From Rhodococcus ruber NBRC 15591 (GTDB lineage: Bacteria; Actinomycetota; Actinomycetes; Mycobacteriales; Mycobacteriaceae), in contig NZ_BCXE01000034.1 of assembly GCF_001894945.1 (NCBI RefSeq), forward strand, positions 62,001 through 126,000: a stretch of 64,000 bases of DNA, read 5' to 3'. Under the pieces are notes generated by a model. The model worked only from the letters and a program-made list of their open reading frames with translations, was not told the origin of the DNA and ran no database searches. Positions 9,263 through 17,207 of this stretch are shown one piece after another. Numbering within the stretch: the stretch's first letter is position 1; each line of letters starts with the position of its first letter. The translations under genes were made by a program, and so were the position numbers.

Positions 9263-9857
9263 TCTGTGCGACCAGGCCGGCCACCAGTGCGCGCAGGCCG
9301 AATTCGAAGGCGGCATCGGCCCGTTGCGGATTGGGGCCCGCGGTCTGCAGCGCGGCGCGCATCGCGTCCCCGGTCTCGGGGACGTTCGCCCACACCACCT
9401 CGGGCGCGGCGAGGTCGAGCGCCGAGCCGAGAACGAAGCTGTCCACCGTCGTGACGGCATGCAGCACCTGCGCCGGGGTGAACCCGGCATCGGTGAATGC
9501 CTGTGCCAGAGCGTTGTACAGCCCGAACGCGACCGGCGACTGCACGGTCTGCGCGGTGAACAGCGGGATCAGCCGCGGATGCGCGGCGTAGGCGCGACGG
9601 TACTCGCGGGCGAGGGCGGCGACGGTCTCGGACCAGTCGCCGGCCGGGGCGCCCACGGCGATGGTGGACATGATGCGGGCCCGCATGGCCTCGACGATCT
9701 CGGCGCGCCCGGACACGTGGTTGTACAGCGACGACGGCCGCACCTTCAGCCGTTCGGCCAGTCCGGGCATGGTGAAGTCGCCCGCGGTGTCCACCATCCG
9801 GATGGCGGCGTCCGTGATGATCTCGGGCGAGAGCAGCCGCGTGGGCGGTCGTGGCAT
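9246..9857 (-). CDS. TetR-family regulator of the agmatine genes
   Basis: 203 residues. The HTH is FTMPGLAERLKVRPSSLYNH near the N-terminus; the C-terminal domain (for example TTVDSFVLGSALDLAAPEVV) parallels the first TetR of the window (VALESFIFGSALDANAPADI). Divergent from N-carbamoylputrescine amidase across a 107-bp gap that contains a 17-bp inverted repeat at 9918-9934. It probably represses the agmatine operon and itself; ligand unknown, with agmatine or N-carbamoylputrescine as guesses. Confidence 0.87.
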   Translation of the reverse strand: MPRPPTRLLSPEIITDAAIRMVDTAGDFTMPGLAERLKVRPSSLYNHVSGRAEIVEAMRARIMSTIAVGAPAGDWSETVAALAREYRRAYAAHPRLIPLFTAQTVQSPVAFGLYNALAQAFTDAGFTPAQVLHAVTTVDSFVLGSALDLAAPEVVWANVPETGDAMRAALQTAGPNPQRADAAFEFGLRALVAGLVAQTPAGR

Positions 9858-9917
9858 ACGGACACTCCTCGAAATCGTCGTGGGCTCTTGCCCGGAACGC
9901 GCTCGTCCACCATACTT

Positions 9918-9934
9918 AACGAATCACATTCGTT
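9918..9934. promoter_or_regulatory. Inverted repeat, likely operator of the agmatine operon
   Basis: AACGAA-TCACA-TTCGTT, perfect 6-bp arms around a 5-bp centre, 30 bp before the amidase ATG. It has the same GAA-N5-TTC core as the repeat before putrescine oxidase. Confidence 0.6.
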
Positions 9935-9964
9935 TTATCCCCCGGACCGATTCCCGAGGACCCC

Positions 9965-10930
9965 ATGCTCACCATCACCGCCACCACGCCGCCCGACTCG
10001 CTGTGCCGAGTGGACACCCCCGATCGGCCGCCGCTGCGCGTCGGACTGGTCCAGCACCGCTGGCACGACGACGAACGGGCGTTGCGCGCCGAACTCACCG
10101 AGGGCATCGCCACCGCCGCCGGCCTGGGCGCACGCGTCGTGTTCCTGCCCGAACTCACCCTCAGCCGCTACCCGGCCGACACACCCGGCGGCACCGACGC
10201 CGCCCGGACCGCCGAAGACCTGCGGACCGGCCCGACCGTCGCCTTCGCCGCGGCCGCCGCCTCCGCCCACGGCGTGTTCGTGCACGCTTCCCTCTACGAA
10301 CGCGCCGACGGCTCCGACGGACTCGGCTACAACACCGCCGTCCTCGTCTCCCCGGCCGGCGAGCCGGTGGCCCGCACCCGGAAGCTGCACATCCCCGTGA
10401 CCGCCGGATATCACGAGGACACCTACTTCCGGGGCGGACCGGCCACCGACCCGTATCCCGTCCACACCCCCGACGGCCTCGACGGCGCCCGCATCGGCAT
10501 GCCGACCTGCTGGGACGAGTGGTTCCCGGAGGTGGCGCGCGCGTACTCGCTCGCCGGGGCCGAGATCCTCGTCTACCCGACGGCGATCGGTTCCGAACCC
10601 GACCATCCCGAGTTCGACACCCGTCCGCTGTGGCAGCAGGTGATCGTCGGAAACGGCATCGCCAACGGCACGTTCATGATCGTGCCGAACCGGTACGGCT
10701 GCGAGGGAGCCGTGACCTTCTACGGCTCCTCGTTCGTCTCCGATCCGTACGGCCGCATCCTGGTGCAGGCACCGCGCGACGAATCCGCCGTGCTGGTAGC
10801 CGATCTCGACCTCGCGCAGCGCCGGGACTGGTTGTCGCTGTTCCCGTTCCTGACCACGCGCCGCCCGGACACCTACGGCTCGCTGACCGCGCCGGTGGAT
10901 GCGCACGCCCCCTTCGGGGCCACGCGATGA
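9965..10930 (+). CDS. aguB: N-carbamoylputrescine amidase
   Basis: 321-residue nitrilase-superfamily enzyme, hydrolysing N-carbamoylputrescine to putrescine, CO2 and ammonia. The catalytic triad is visible: Glu in FLPELTLSRY, Lys in TRKLHIPV, Cys in IGMPTCWDEWFPE. RBS GAGGA precedes the ATG. The stop overlaps the ATG of agmatine deiminase (ATGA), the usual agu pairing, which makes the substrate assignment firm. The N-terminus is about 20 residues longer than the usual start of the nitrilase fold. Confidence 0.9.
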   Translation: MLTITATTPPDSLCRVDTPDRPPLRVGLVQHRWHDDERALRAELTEGIATAAGLGARVVFLPELTLSRYPADTPGGTDAARTAEDLRTGPTVAFAAAAASAHGVFVHASLYERADGSDGLGYNTAVLVSPAGEPVARTRKLHIPVTAGYHEDTYFRGGPATDPYPVHTPDGLDGARIGMPTCWDEWFPEVARAYSLAGAEILVYPTAIGSEPDHPEFDTRPLWQQVIVGNGIANGTFMIVPNRYGCEGAVTFYGSSFVSDPYGRILVQAPRDESAVLVADLDLAQRRDWLSLFPFLTTRRPDTYGSLTAPVDAHAPFGATR

Positions 10931-11943
10931 GCTGGCGCATGCCCGCGGAGGGCGAACCGCACGAGCGCACGTGGATGGCCTTCCCCACCGAGGGATACTC
11001 GCTGGGCGACACCGCGGAGGAGCACCACGAGGCCCGCGCCACGTGGGCCGCGGTCGCGCATGCCGTCGCCGAGTTCGAACCCGTCACGGTGGTGGCCGAT
11101 CCCGGCCAGGTCGACGCGGCGCGCCGATACCTGTCCCGCGACGTCGAACTGATCGAGGCCCCGCTGAACGACGCCTGGATGCGCGACATCGGGCCGACCT
11201 TCGTCCTCGACGACGACGGCCGCCGCGGCGGGGTCGACTGGGTGTTCAACGGGTGGGGCGCCCAGGACTGGGCCCGCTGGGACCACGACGCCCGGATCGC
11301 GTCGTTCGTGCTCGAGCGCGCCGGCGTCGAGCGCGTCGCCTCGATGCTGGTCAACGAGGGCGGCGGCATCCAGGTCGACGGTCTCGGCACCGTCCTGCTC
11401 ACCGAGACCGTCCAGCTCGACCCCGGGCGCAACCCGCACCTGGACAAGGCCGCGGTCGAAGCGGAACTGCGGCGCACCCTCGGCGCGACCTGCGCGATCT
11501 GGCTGCCGCGCGGGCTGACGCGGGACCAGGAACGCTACGGCACCCGCGGGCACGTCGACATCGTCGCCGCGATCGCGTCCCCGGGTGTGGTCCTCGTCCA
11601 CGACCAGCGCGACCGGGACCACCCGGACTTCCACGTCACCGCCCAGATCGTCGACCGGCTGCAGCACACGACCGACGTCCGCGGCGAGCCGTGGTGCATC
11701 GTCCGGGTGCCGGCCCCGGCCACGGTGCGCGACGACGAGGGCTGGGTGGACTACAGCTACATCAACCACTACGTCGTCAACGGCGGGGTGATCGCCTGCC
11801 GCTTCGGCGACCCCGCCGACGACGAGGCCGCGGAGATCCTGGCGGCCGCGTATCCGGGCCGGCGCGTCGTGGGAGTGGACGCCCGGCCGCTCTTCCGCCG
11901 CGGGGGCGGCATCCACTGCATCACCCAGCACCAACCGCGGTGA
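10927..11943 (+). CDS. aguA: Agmatine deiminase
   Basis: 338-residue member of the peptidyl-arginine-deiminase-like fold family; converts agmatine to N-carbamoylputrescine and ammonia. Motifs: MPAEGEPHERTWMAFP at the N-terminus, NDAWMRDIGPTFV, NEGGGIQVDG, GHVDIVA, and the C-terminal catalytic cysteine in GGGIHCITQHQP. Coupled to the amidase by a 4-bp overlap, so agmatine is taken to putrescine by one transcript. A damaged copy of the 3' half lies 1.5 kb downstream (13412-13510). Confidence 0.92.
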   Translation: MSWRMPAEGEPHERTWMAFPTEGYSLGDTAEEHHEARATWAAVAHAVAEFEPVTVVADPGQVDAARRYLSRDVELIEAPLNDAWMRDIGPTFVLDDDGRRGGVDWVFNGWGAQDWARWDHDARIASFVLERAGVERVASMLVNEGGGIQVDGLGTVLLTETVQLDPGRNPHLDKAAVEAELRRTLGATCAIWLPRGLTRDQERYGTRGHVDIVAAIASPGVVLVHDQRDRDHPDFHVTAQIVDRLQHTTDVRGEPWCIVRVPAPATVRDDEGWVDYSYINHYVVNGGVIACRFGDPADDEAAEILAAAYPGRRVVGVDARPLFRRGGGIHCITQHQPR

Positions 11944-11984
11944 CGGGTCCGGCGGTGCCGCCGCGCCGGCACCGCCGGCCCGTC
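11942..11984 (+). terminator. Hairpin terminator after aguA
   Basis: GACGGGTCCGGCGGTGCCG pairs with CGGCACCGCCGGCCCGTC (one bulge) around a 6-base loop, directly after the aguA stop and before the convergent oxidoreductase gene. Confidence 0.75.
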
Positions 11985-12031
11985 CGTTGAACAGCGCCCG
12001 GAGCAGATTCCCGGGCCGGGTCGGTGGTTCG

Positions 12032-13303
12032 CTACCGTGCGGCCGTACGGGACGCGGTGAAGGGCGTCGGACCCGTGATCGCCACGTTCCCCGGGCGCTC
12101 ATCGGGGACGAGCACACAGTGGGTACGGCCGTAGACGGTGTACATGCACTTGTTGTTGTGGTTGCACCGTCCGGTCACCGTGTGGTCCGCGCGGATGCGC
12201 TCGATCAGATCCGGCTCCCGCAGCAGCGCGCGCCCCATGGCGACGAAGTCGAACCCCTCCCGCATTCCGGTGGTGATGTGGTCGTAGTTGTTGATCCCGC
12301 CCAGGAGGATCAGCGCGGTGTGCTCCATGACGGGAACGAACTGGCGAGCGGACTCGAGCATGTACAGATCCTCGTAGGGATACGAACCCAGCGCCCGTTT
12401 GCCGAACAGGCGCACACCCGTCCTGAAGGGTTCCTTCACGACCGACGCGAACTCGTCGACAGGCACGTCGCCGCGGAACAGGTACATCTGCTTGAAGAAG
12501 GACGAGCCCTGCGTCAGCTCGAGCGCATCGAGGTTGCGGTCCTGGTCGAGCAATTGCGCTGTGCGAAGGGACTCGGTGAGCCAGATGCTGCCGCGGATCC
12601 CGTCGTCCATGCTCATCTTCGCGGTGACAGCCACTCGCGTGCCGACCACCTCCCGCACCCGTCGGGCGATCTCACGGACGAAGCGGGAGCGATTGTCGAT
12701 GCTGCCCCCGTACTCGTCCTTCCTGCGGTTCAGAAGCGGACTGAGAAACGAGCTCGGCAGATACAGATGGCCGAAGTGCAGTTCGATCGCATCGAACCCG
12801 GCCTCGGCCGCGACGGCGGACGCCTCACCGAATTGATCGACGACCTTCTCGATCTCGGCTCGATCGATTTCGCGGCAGTACTCGAAAGACGAAGGGTTGA
12901 TCACCCGGCTCGGTGCCATCGCGGTGACGCCTGTGATCTTCTTCGAGGCCACCACACCGGCGTGGCCGAGTTGAGCGGAGATTGCGCCACCGGCCTCGTG
13001 GACGGCATCCGTCAGCTTCCGCAGGCCGGGAAGCGCCTGCCGGTTCATCAGTATCTGACCGGGCGCGCTGGCGCCCTCGGGAGCCACACAGCAGTACGCG
13101 ACCGTCGTCATGCCCACCCCACCGCGGACGAAGCCGAGGTGGAAGTCGATCAGATCGTCGGTGACCAGACCTTCGGGTGAACGCCCCTCCGATGTCGCGG
13201 CCTTGACGATGCGGTTGCGGAGCCGGACAGGGCCCAACGTCGCGGGGGCGAACGGATCCCGGGGCGCTTTGGCCGACCCGGTCGAGGTTTCCGAAACGGT
13301 CAT
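12032..13303 (-). CDS. NADH:flavin oxidoreductase, Old Yellow Enzyme type (copy 1)
   Basis: 423-residue single-domain TIM-barrel FMN enzyme that should reduce an activated C=C bond. Seen: DPFAPATLGPVRLRNRIVKA at the N-terminus, SAQLGHAGVV (FMN contact), GFDAIELHFGHLYLPSSFLS (catalytic HxxH-like region), LNRRKDEYGGSIDNR and FVAMGRALLREPDL. The C-terminal CNHNNKCMYTVYGRTHC has three cysteines where the paralogue at 27350-28543 has four. It lacks the flavodoxin/FAD half of BaiCD or 2,4-dienoyl-CoA reductase. It is convergent with the agmatine operon and has a TCCCGCTCAGCGGGA-like site 77 bp upstream, as has the paralogue, so it may belong to the steroid cluster rather than to polyamine metabolism. 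Confidence 0.85.
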   Translation of the reverse strand: MTVSETSTGSAKAPRDPFAPATLGPVRLRNRIVKAATSEGRSPEGLVTDDLIDFHLGFVRGGVGMTTVAYCCVAPEGASAPGQILMNRQALPGLRKLTDAVHEAGGAISAQLGHAGVVASKKITGVTAMAPSRVINPSSFEYCREIDRAEIEKVVDQFGEASAVAAEAGFDAIELHFGHLYLPSSFLSPLLNRRKDEYGGSIDNRSRFVREIARRVREVVGTRVAVTAKMSMDDGIRGSIWLTESLRTAQLLDQDRNLDALELTQGSSFFKQMYLFRGDVPVDEFASVVKEPFRTGVRLFGKRALGSYPYEDLYMLESARQFVPVMEHTALILLGGINNYDHITTGMREGFDFVAMGRALLREPDLIERIRADHTVTGRCNHNNKCMYTVYGRTHCVLVPDERPGNVAITGPTPFTASRTAAR

Positions 13304-13327
13304 GGCGAGCAGCCCTCCCGACTGAGT

Positions 13328-13349
13328 GAATGTGACCCCACTTACATTC
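13328..13349. promoter_or_regulatory. Inverted repeat GAATGT-N10-ACATTC
   Basis: Perfect 6-bp arms around a 10-bp spacer, 25 bp upstream of the minus-strand oxidoreductase start. The GAATGT half also occurs in the putrescine oxidase operator, but the spacing differs. Role unknown. Confidence 0.35.
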
Positions 13350-13379
13350 CGCAGGCAGCCGTGGCCGTGTCAACGAGCG

Positions 13380-13394
13380 TCCCTCTCAGCGGAC
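13380..13394. promoter_or_regulatory. Possible cluster operator (15-bp palindrome, 12/15)
   Basis: TCCCTCTCAGCGGAC differs at three of 15 positions from the palindrome TCCCGCTCAGCGGGA found before several steroid genes. It lies 77 bp upstream of the ene-reductase-like gene, close to the 68 bp seen for its paralogue. Confidence 0.4.
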
Positions 13395-13411
13395 ACCGCG
13401 CGGGCTCGGCG

Positions 13412-13510
13412 CTCGTCCGGACGGCGGACCCCGGCGACGGTGCGCGACGAAGAGGGCCGCCCTTCCACCGCGGGGCGACATCCACTGCGTCTCCGAGCAC
13501 CGACCGCGAC
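13412..13510 (+). pseudogene. Decayed 3' fragment of an agmatine deiminase gene
   Basis: Two blocks align with aguA. Bases 13412-13458 match 11698-11742 (about 39 of 47 columns, including ACGGTGCGCGACGA), and bases 13455-13510 match 11885-11943 (about 46 of 55, including CATCCACTGC, which in aguA encodes the catalytic cysteine). The roughly 140 bp that separate the blocks in aguA are missing, and a one-base gap shifts the frame, so nothing functional can be made. It lies between a divergent pair, just upstream of the GS-like gene. Confidence 0.75.
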
Positions 13511-13614
13511 GGTCGTCGCCGGCGCTGTCCGGTGTCGGCGAAGACGGCCCCCGTGACCCGTCCCCCCTCTACTGTGTCCTCGGGACGGCCCACGGCGCGT
13601 GCGGGAGGTTTCCT

Positions 13615-14922
13615 GTGACGGAGGAACGGCTCGATACCGGGGCGGCGGATCGGATCGTCGGTTCGATCGTCGACTCGACCGGGATCTCGCGCGCCAAAGC
13701 TTTTCCCGCGCACATGCTTTCGTGGTTCGTCGAGGTCGGTGCGGGGGCGTCGCCGAGCTGGGCGGTGTTCTGCGTCGACGACCACCTGGCGTTCACACCG
13801 TCGCTGTCGGTGACGGGTGATCTGCGGCTGCGGATCGACCGCGACCGGCTCCGGCGTATCGGCGACGGGATCCGATGGGCTCCTGCCGGCCTGTACGACC
13901 AGGACGGGACACGGTCGTCGCTGTGCACCCGCGGGGTGCTCGAGCGCGTCGTCGACGCCCTCGCCGGGATCGGGGTGCAGGCCCGGATCGGGCACGAGGT
14001 GGAGTTCACGCTCGTCGGCGGGCACGACGAGTGGGCCGCGTACGGACTCGGCGCCGTCCTCGGGCAGGACGAGTTCGTCGCCGACCTGCTGCGTGCCGCC
14101 GCAGGCGCCGGACTGGGGATCGAGCAGATCCACGCCGAGGCGGGCGCGCAGCAGTTCGAACTGTCCCTGTCCCCCACCGACCCGGTCGGCTCGGCCGACG
14201 ACCTCGTTCTCGCGCGCATCCTGATCGGTCGCACCGCGCGCGCCCACGGGATGCGCGCGTCGTTCTCGCCCGTGCCCGTCGCCGGCGGGTCGGGCAACGG
14301 CGCCCACGTCCACGTGTCCTTCACCCGGGACGGGCGGCCGCTGCTGTCCGGTGGCGCCGGCCCGCACGGGATGACGGACGCGGGCGGCAGCGTCGTCGCC
14401 GGCATCCTGCGCGCCCTCCCCGGCCTCGGCGCCGTCCTCACCGGGTCCGTGCTTTCGCACCTGCGGCTGCGGCCGGGCATGTGGGCGGGCGCCTGGTGCT
14501 GCTGGGGACTCGAGAACCGCGAGGCCGCGGTGCGGCTGTGCGCCCTCACGCCTGGGAATCCGCACGGCGCGCATCTCGAGGTCAAGCCGGTGGATCCGTC
14601 GGCGAACCCGTACCTCGCCTGCGCGGCGATCCTCGGGGCCGCGCACGCCGGCCTCGTCGGTGCACTGCCGCTGCCGGCGGAGGTCCCGGTCGATCCCGTC
14701 CGGCTGACCGACGCCGAACGCGCCGCGCTCGGGGTCGACCTCCTTCCCACGAGCCCCGACGACCTGCTCGCGGCCCTCGCCTCGTCGCGGCTCGCCGGTG
14801 ACCTGTTCGGGCCGTCGCTGCGCGAGGCGCTGCTCGCGGTGAAGAGCTACGAGTACGGCGAGTACCGCGCGCGGCCACCCGCCGAACTCGCGGAGCGGTT
14901 CCGTTTCGCATGGACCACCTGA
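13615..14922 (+). CDS. Glutamine-synthetase-like ligase, possibly gamma-glutamylpolyamine synthetase
   Basis: 435 residues of the GS superfamily. Metal and ATP-site motifs are present: IGHEVEFTL, AGAQQFELSLSP, GGSGNGAHVHVSF, LENREAAVRL and HLEVKPVDPSANPYL. The N-terminal beta-grasp part is reduced. In an island for putrescine and agmatine use, ATP-dependent gamma-glutamylation of an amine is a better guess than ammonia assimilation, but the sequence alone does not prove the substrate. Start is GTG 13615 after GGGAGG. It is transcribed rightward, with the small membrane-protein gene about 100 bp downstream. Confidence 0.8.
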   Translation: MTEERLDTGAADRIVGSIVDSTGISRAKAFPAHMLSWFVEVGAGASPSWAVFCVDDHLAFTPSLSVTGDLRLRIDRDRLRRIGDGIRWAPAGLYDQDGTRSSLCTRGVLERVVDALAGIGVQARIGHEVEFTLVGGHDEWAAYGLGAVLGQDEFVADLLRAAAGAGLGIEQIHAEAGAQQFELSLSPTDPVGSADDLVLARILIGRTARAHGMRASFSPVPVAGGSGNGAHVHVSFTRDGRPLLSGGAGPHGMTDAGGSVVAGILRALPGLGAVLTGSVLSHLRLRPGMWAGAWCCWGLENREAAVRLCALTPGNPHGAHLEVKPVDPSANPYLACAAILGAAHAGLVGALPLPAEVPVDPVRLTDAERAALGVDLLPTSPDDLLAALASSRLAGDLFGPSLREALLAVKSYEYGEYRARPPAELAERFRFAWTT

Positions 14923-15019
14923 GGGCGTGGCGAATTTCACCGTAACGGGCGTGCCGGGTTTGTCGATCTACGGCCGTCGGCAACTGCGGACAGTCGACAC
15001 CTGTGGAGAACGGACGACC

Positions 15020-15370
15020 ATGCACAATCCCGAGTCGGTGGACCCTCTCGCGTCCACCCAGCCCATCGCCAAGGTGCTCGTCCCGGGCGAGCCGGCCGCG
15101 GCGCCGGCGTCGCACTCCGCGGCGCGGGTCCCGGCCTCCGGCGCCGAGGTCCGACGCGTCAAACGGCTCACCTACGGCGACGAGCCCCGCGGGCGCGCGT
15201 GGCGGCCGGATCTGTGGACGGTCGTCGGCGTGCTGGCCGTGCTGCTGGCGGTCGCGTTCGTCGTCGTCGCGGTACTCGTCTCGGGGAACCGGTCGCAACC
15301 GTCGTACCGGCCCGGTTACGCACCGTCGGGCATGGGCGCTGCGTCCGTGCCCGTCGCGGCCGTCGCGTGA
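15020..15370 (+). CDS. Small single-pass membrane protein, unknown function
   Basis: 116 residues. Residues 1-65 are polar with Ala/Pro, then one hydrophobic stretch (WTVVGVLAVLLAVAFVVVAV) and a short Gly/Pro/Ser/Tyr-rich tail. ATG 15020 follows GGAGA at a normal distance; an in-frame GTG at 14927 would give 147 residues but has no better ribosome site. Not recognised. Codon use fits coding DNA. Confidence 0.6.
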   Translation: MHNPESVDPLASTQPIAKVLVPGEPAAAPASHSAARVPASGAEVRRVKRLTYGDEPRGRAWRPDLWTVVGVLAVLLAVAFVVVAVLVSGNRSQPSYRPGYAPSGMGAASVPVAAVA

Positions 15371-15390
15371 GGACCCCCGACCTGCCCTCC

Positions 15391-15405
15391 TCCCGCTGAG
15401 CGGGA
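15391..15405. promoter_or_regulatory. Cluster operator, perfect 15-bp palindrome
   Basis: TCCCGCTGAGCGGGA, 7-bp arms with one central base; identical, on the other strand, to the site at 48951-48965. It lies 70 bp before the mycofactocin-type SDR and marks the left end of the steroid cluster. Confidence 0.65.
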
Positions 15406-15474
15406 TCGCCGGAGTGTCGCCGCCCTCCCGGGGCAGCAGCATCGACCTGCTGACCGAGTAGGAGGAGTGAATCG

Positions 15475-16311
15475 ATGAGTGAATTCGAAGGCCGGGTCGC
15501 GCTGATCACGGGCGGGGCACGCGGGCAGGGACGCAGCCACGCGGTGGCGCTGGCCGAGCGCGGCGCCGACATCGTGCTGTGCGACCGGTGTGCCGACAGC
15601 CCGGTGGTGCCGTACCCGCTGGCCACCGAGGCCGACCTGGAGGAGACCGCGGAGGCGGTGCGCGCGACCGGGCGCCGGTGCCTCACCGCGAAGCTGGACA
15701 CCGCGGACCGCCCGGCGATGGACGAACTCGTCGCGCGGGCGCACGCGGAGTTCGGCCGGATCGACATCGCGGTGGCGAACGCCGGAGTGTCGGTCGCCGC
15801 CCCGATCCAGTCGATGACCGAGGCACAGTGGGCCGAGGCGATCGGATCGAACCTGACCGGGGTGTTCAACACGGTCGGGTCGGTGGCACCCGGCATGGTG
15901 GAGCGCGGGTACGGCCGGATCGTGACGATCTCGTCGATGCTCGGGCGCGCGGGCAACACCAACATGGCGGCGTACAGCGCGTCGAAGTGGGGCGTGATCG
16001 GCCTGACCAAGAGCGCCGCGCTGGATCTGGCTCCGCACGGGATCACGGTGAACGCGATCGCCCCCGGGAACATCTCGACGCCGATGATCCACAACGACTT
16101 CCTCTACGGCCTGATGCGCCCGGACCTCGAGCACCCCGGCGCCGACGACGTGGCGCCGGTCTTCCAGAGCCTGCACGCACAGCCGGTGCCGTGGCTCGAT
16201 CCCGAGGAGATCACCCGCGTGGTGCTGTTCTTCGCCGCCGAGGCGAGCACCCACATCAGCGGCACCGTGCTGCCGGTCGACGCCGGCAACGCGGGCCGGG
16301 TAACCGGATAG
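15475..16311 (+). CDS. SDR of the mycofactocin-coupled type
   Basis: 278-residue short-chain dehydrogenase. The N-terminal motif TGGARGQGRSHAVALAERGA with an expanded loop (residues about 35-60) is the mark of the mycofactocin-dependent SDR subfamily, which keeps NAD bound and passes electrons to mycofactocin. NAG, SSM and YSASKWG motifs give the catalytic Ser-Tyr-Lys. It could oxidise a steroid hydroxyl group; substrate is unknown. GGAGGAG precedes the ATG. The perfect operator palindrome upstream links it to the steroid cluster. Confidence 0.85.
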   Translation: MSEFEGRVALITGGARGQGRSHAVALAERGADIVLCDRCADSPVVPYPLATEADLEETAEAVRATGRRCLTAKLDTADRPAMDELVARAHAEFGRIDIAVANAGVSVAAPIQSMTEAQWAEAIGSNLTGVFNTVGSVAPGMVERGYGRIVTISSMLGRAGNTNMAAYSASKWGVIGLTKSAALDLAPHGITVNAIAPGNISTPMIHNDFLYGLMRPDLEHPGADDVAPVFQSLHAQPVPWLDPEEITRVVLFFAAEASTHISGTVLPVDAGNAGRVTG

Positions 16312-16325
16312 GCGCCTCCGGCGCG

Positions 16326-16367
16326 GGTGCGTCCTTTGGGCGGCCAGGGCAGCCCAAAGGACGCACC
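16326..16367. terminator. Bidirectional hairpin terminator
   Basis: Perfect 16-bp stem GGTGCGTCCTTTGGGC / GCCCAAAGGACGCACC around a 10-base loop, between two convergent SDR genes. Confidence 0.85.
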
Positions 16368-16374
16368 GGGGGCG

Positions 16375-17136
16375 TCAGCCCCAGCGGGACTGACCGCCGT
16401 CGAGGGGGATGGTCGCGCCGGTGAGGTAGCCGGCGTCCTCGCCGACGAGGAAGACGACGGCCCGGCCGATGTCGGTCTCGGGGTCGCCGATGCGACGCAG
16501 GGGGATTCCGGCGCGGAACTCCTCGGCCTCCTCGGGGTTGCGTTCCATCCACCGCTCGAGTCCCGGCGACAGGGCGTGGGGGGCGATGGCGTTGACGCGG
16601 ATGCCGTCGACGCCCCACTCGCACGCCGCGGCACGGGTCAGCGACCGCATGCCCTCCTTGATCGATCCGTAGACGCCGTAGTTGCTCGCGTCCCACCGGA
16701 CCGCCGCCGAGGTGACGAGGTTGACGATCGATCCACCCCCGCGTTCCTTCATCACCGGGTAGCAGGCCCGCATGAGCCGCAGCGTCGCGAGCGGTCCGGT
16801 GGCGAAGGACCGCTCGAACTCGTCGTCGGTGAACGACAGCAGCGGTCCGGGCCGGCAGTCGTTGGCGTTGTTGACCAGGATGTCCACGCCGCCGAAGTGC
16901 TCGACGGTGCGCTGGACCGCCGCGTCGACGTCGTCGGGGTTGCTGACGTCGCAGCGCACGGCGAGTGCCTTGCCGCCGAGCTCCTCGATCGCCTCGGCCG
17001 TCGAGATCACCTTGGATTCGGTGCGGCCCGCCGCCGCGATCCGCACGCCCTCCTTGGCGAGGGCGAGGGCGATGCCCCGGCCGATCCCCTGCCCCGCGCC
17101 CGTGATGAGCGCGACCTTGCCGTCCAGCTTGCTCAT
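16375..17136 (-). CDS. Short-chain dehydrogenase/reductase
   Basis: 253 residues of classical SDR: TGAGQGIGRGIALALAKEG (cofactor), NNAND, and a catalytic YGVYGSIKEG with YxxxK. Start ATG 17136 follows GGAGCAGGAC. It diverges from the SDR at 17310 across a 173-bp gap holding a KstR2-type box, so it probably belongs to the part of steroid catabolism that handles rings C and D or a hydroxylated intermediate. Possible equivalents are the Rv3548c/Rv3549c SDRs of M. tuberculosis; that is inference. Confidence 0.83.
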   Translation of the reverse strand: MSKLDGKVALITGAGQGIGRGIALALAKEGVRIAAAGRTESKVISTAEAIEELGGKALAVRCDVSNPDDVDAAVQRTVEHFGGVDILVNNANDCRPGPLLSFTDDEFERSFATGPLATLRLMRACYPVMKERGGGSIVNLVTSAAVRWDASNYGVYGSIKEGMRSLTRAAACEWGVDGIRVNAIAPHALSPGLERWMERNPEEAEEFRAGIPLRRIGDPETDIGRAVVFLVGEDAGYLTGATIPLDGGQSRWG

Positions 17137-17207
17137 GTGTCCTGCTCCGGTTCTCTCGCCACTTCGGAAGTCCTGGTGCGTCCCAGGCTCCCCGTCCACT
17201 ATCCTTG

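Noticed and set aside
14560-14620. Lys instead of Arg in the GS motif HLEVKPVDPSANPYL
   Set aside because: As far as I know many GS-like family members carry EVK or ELK at this site, so it is not a sign of inactivity.
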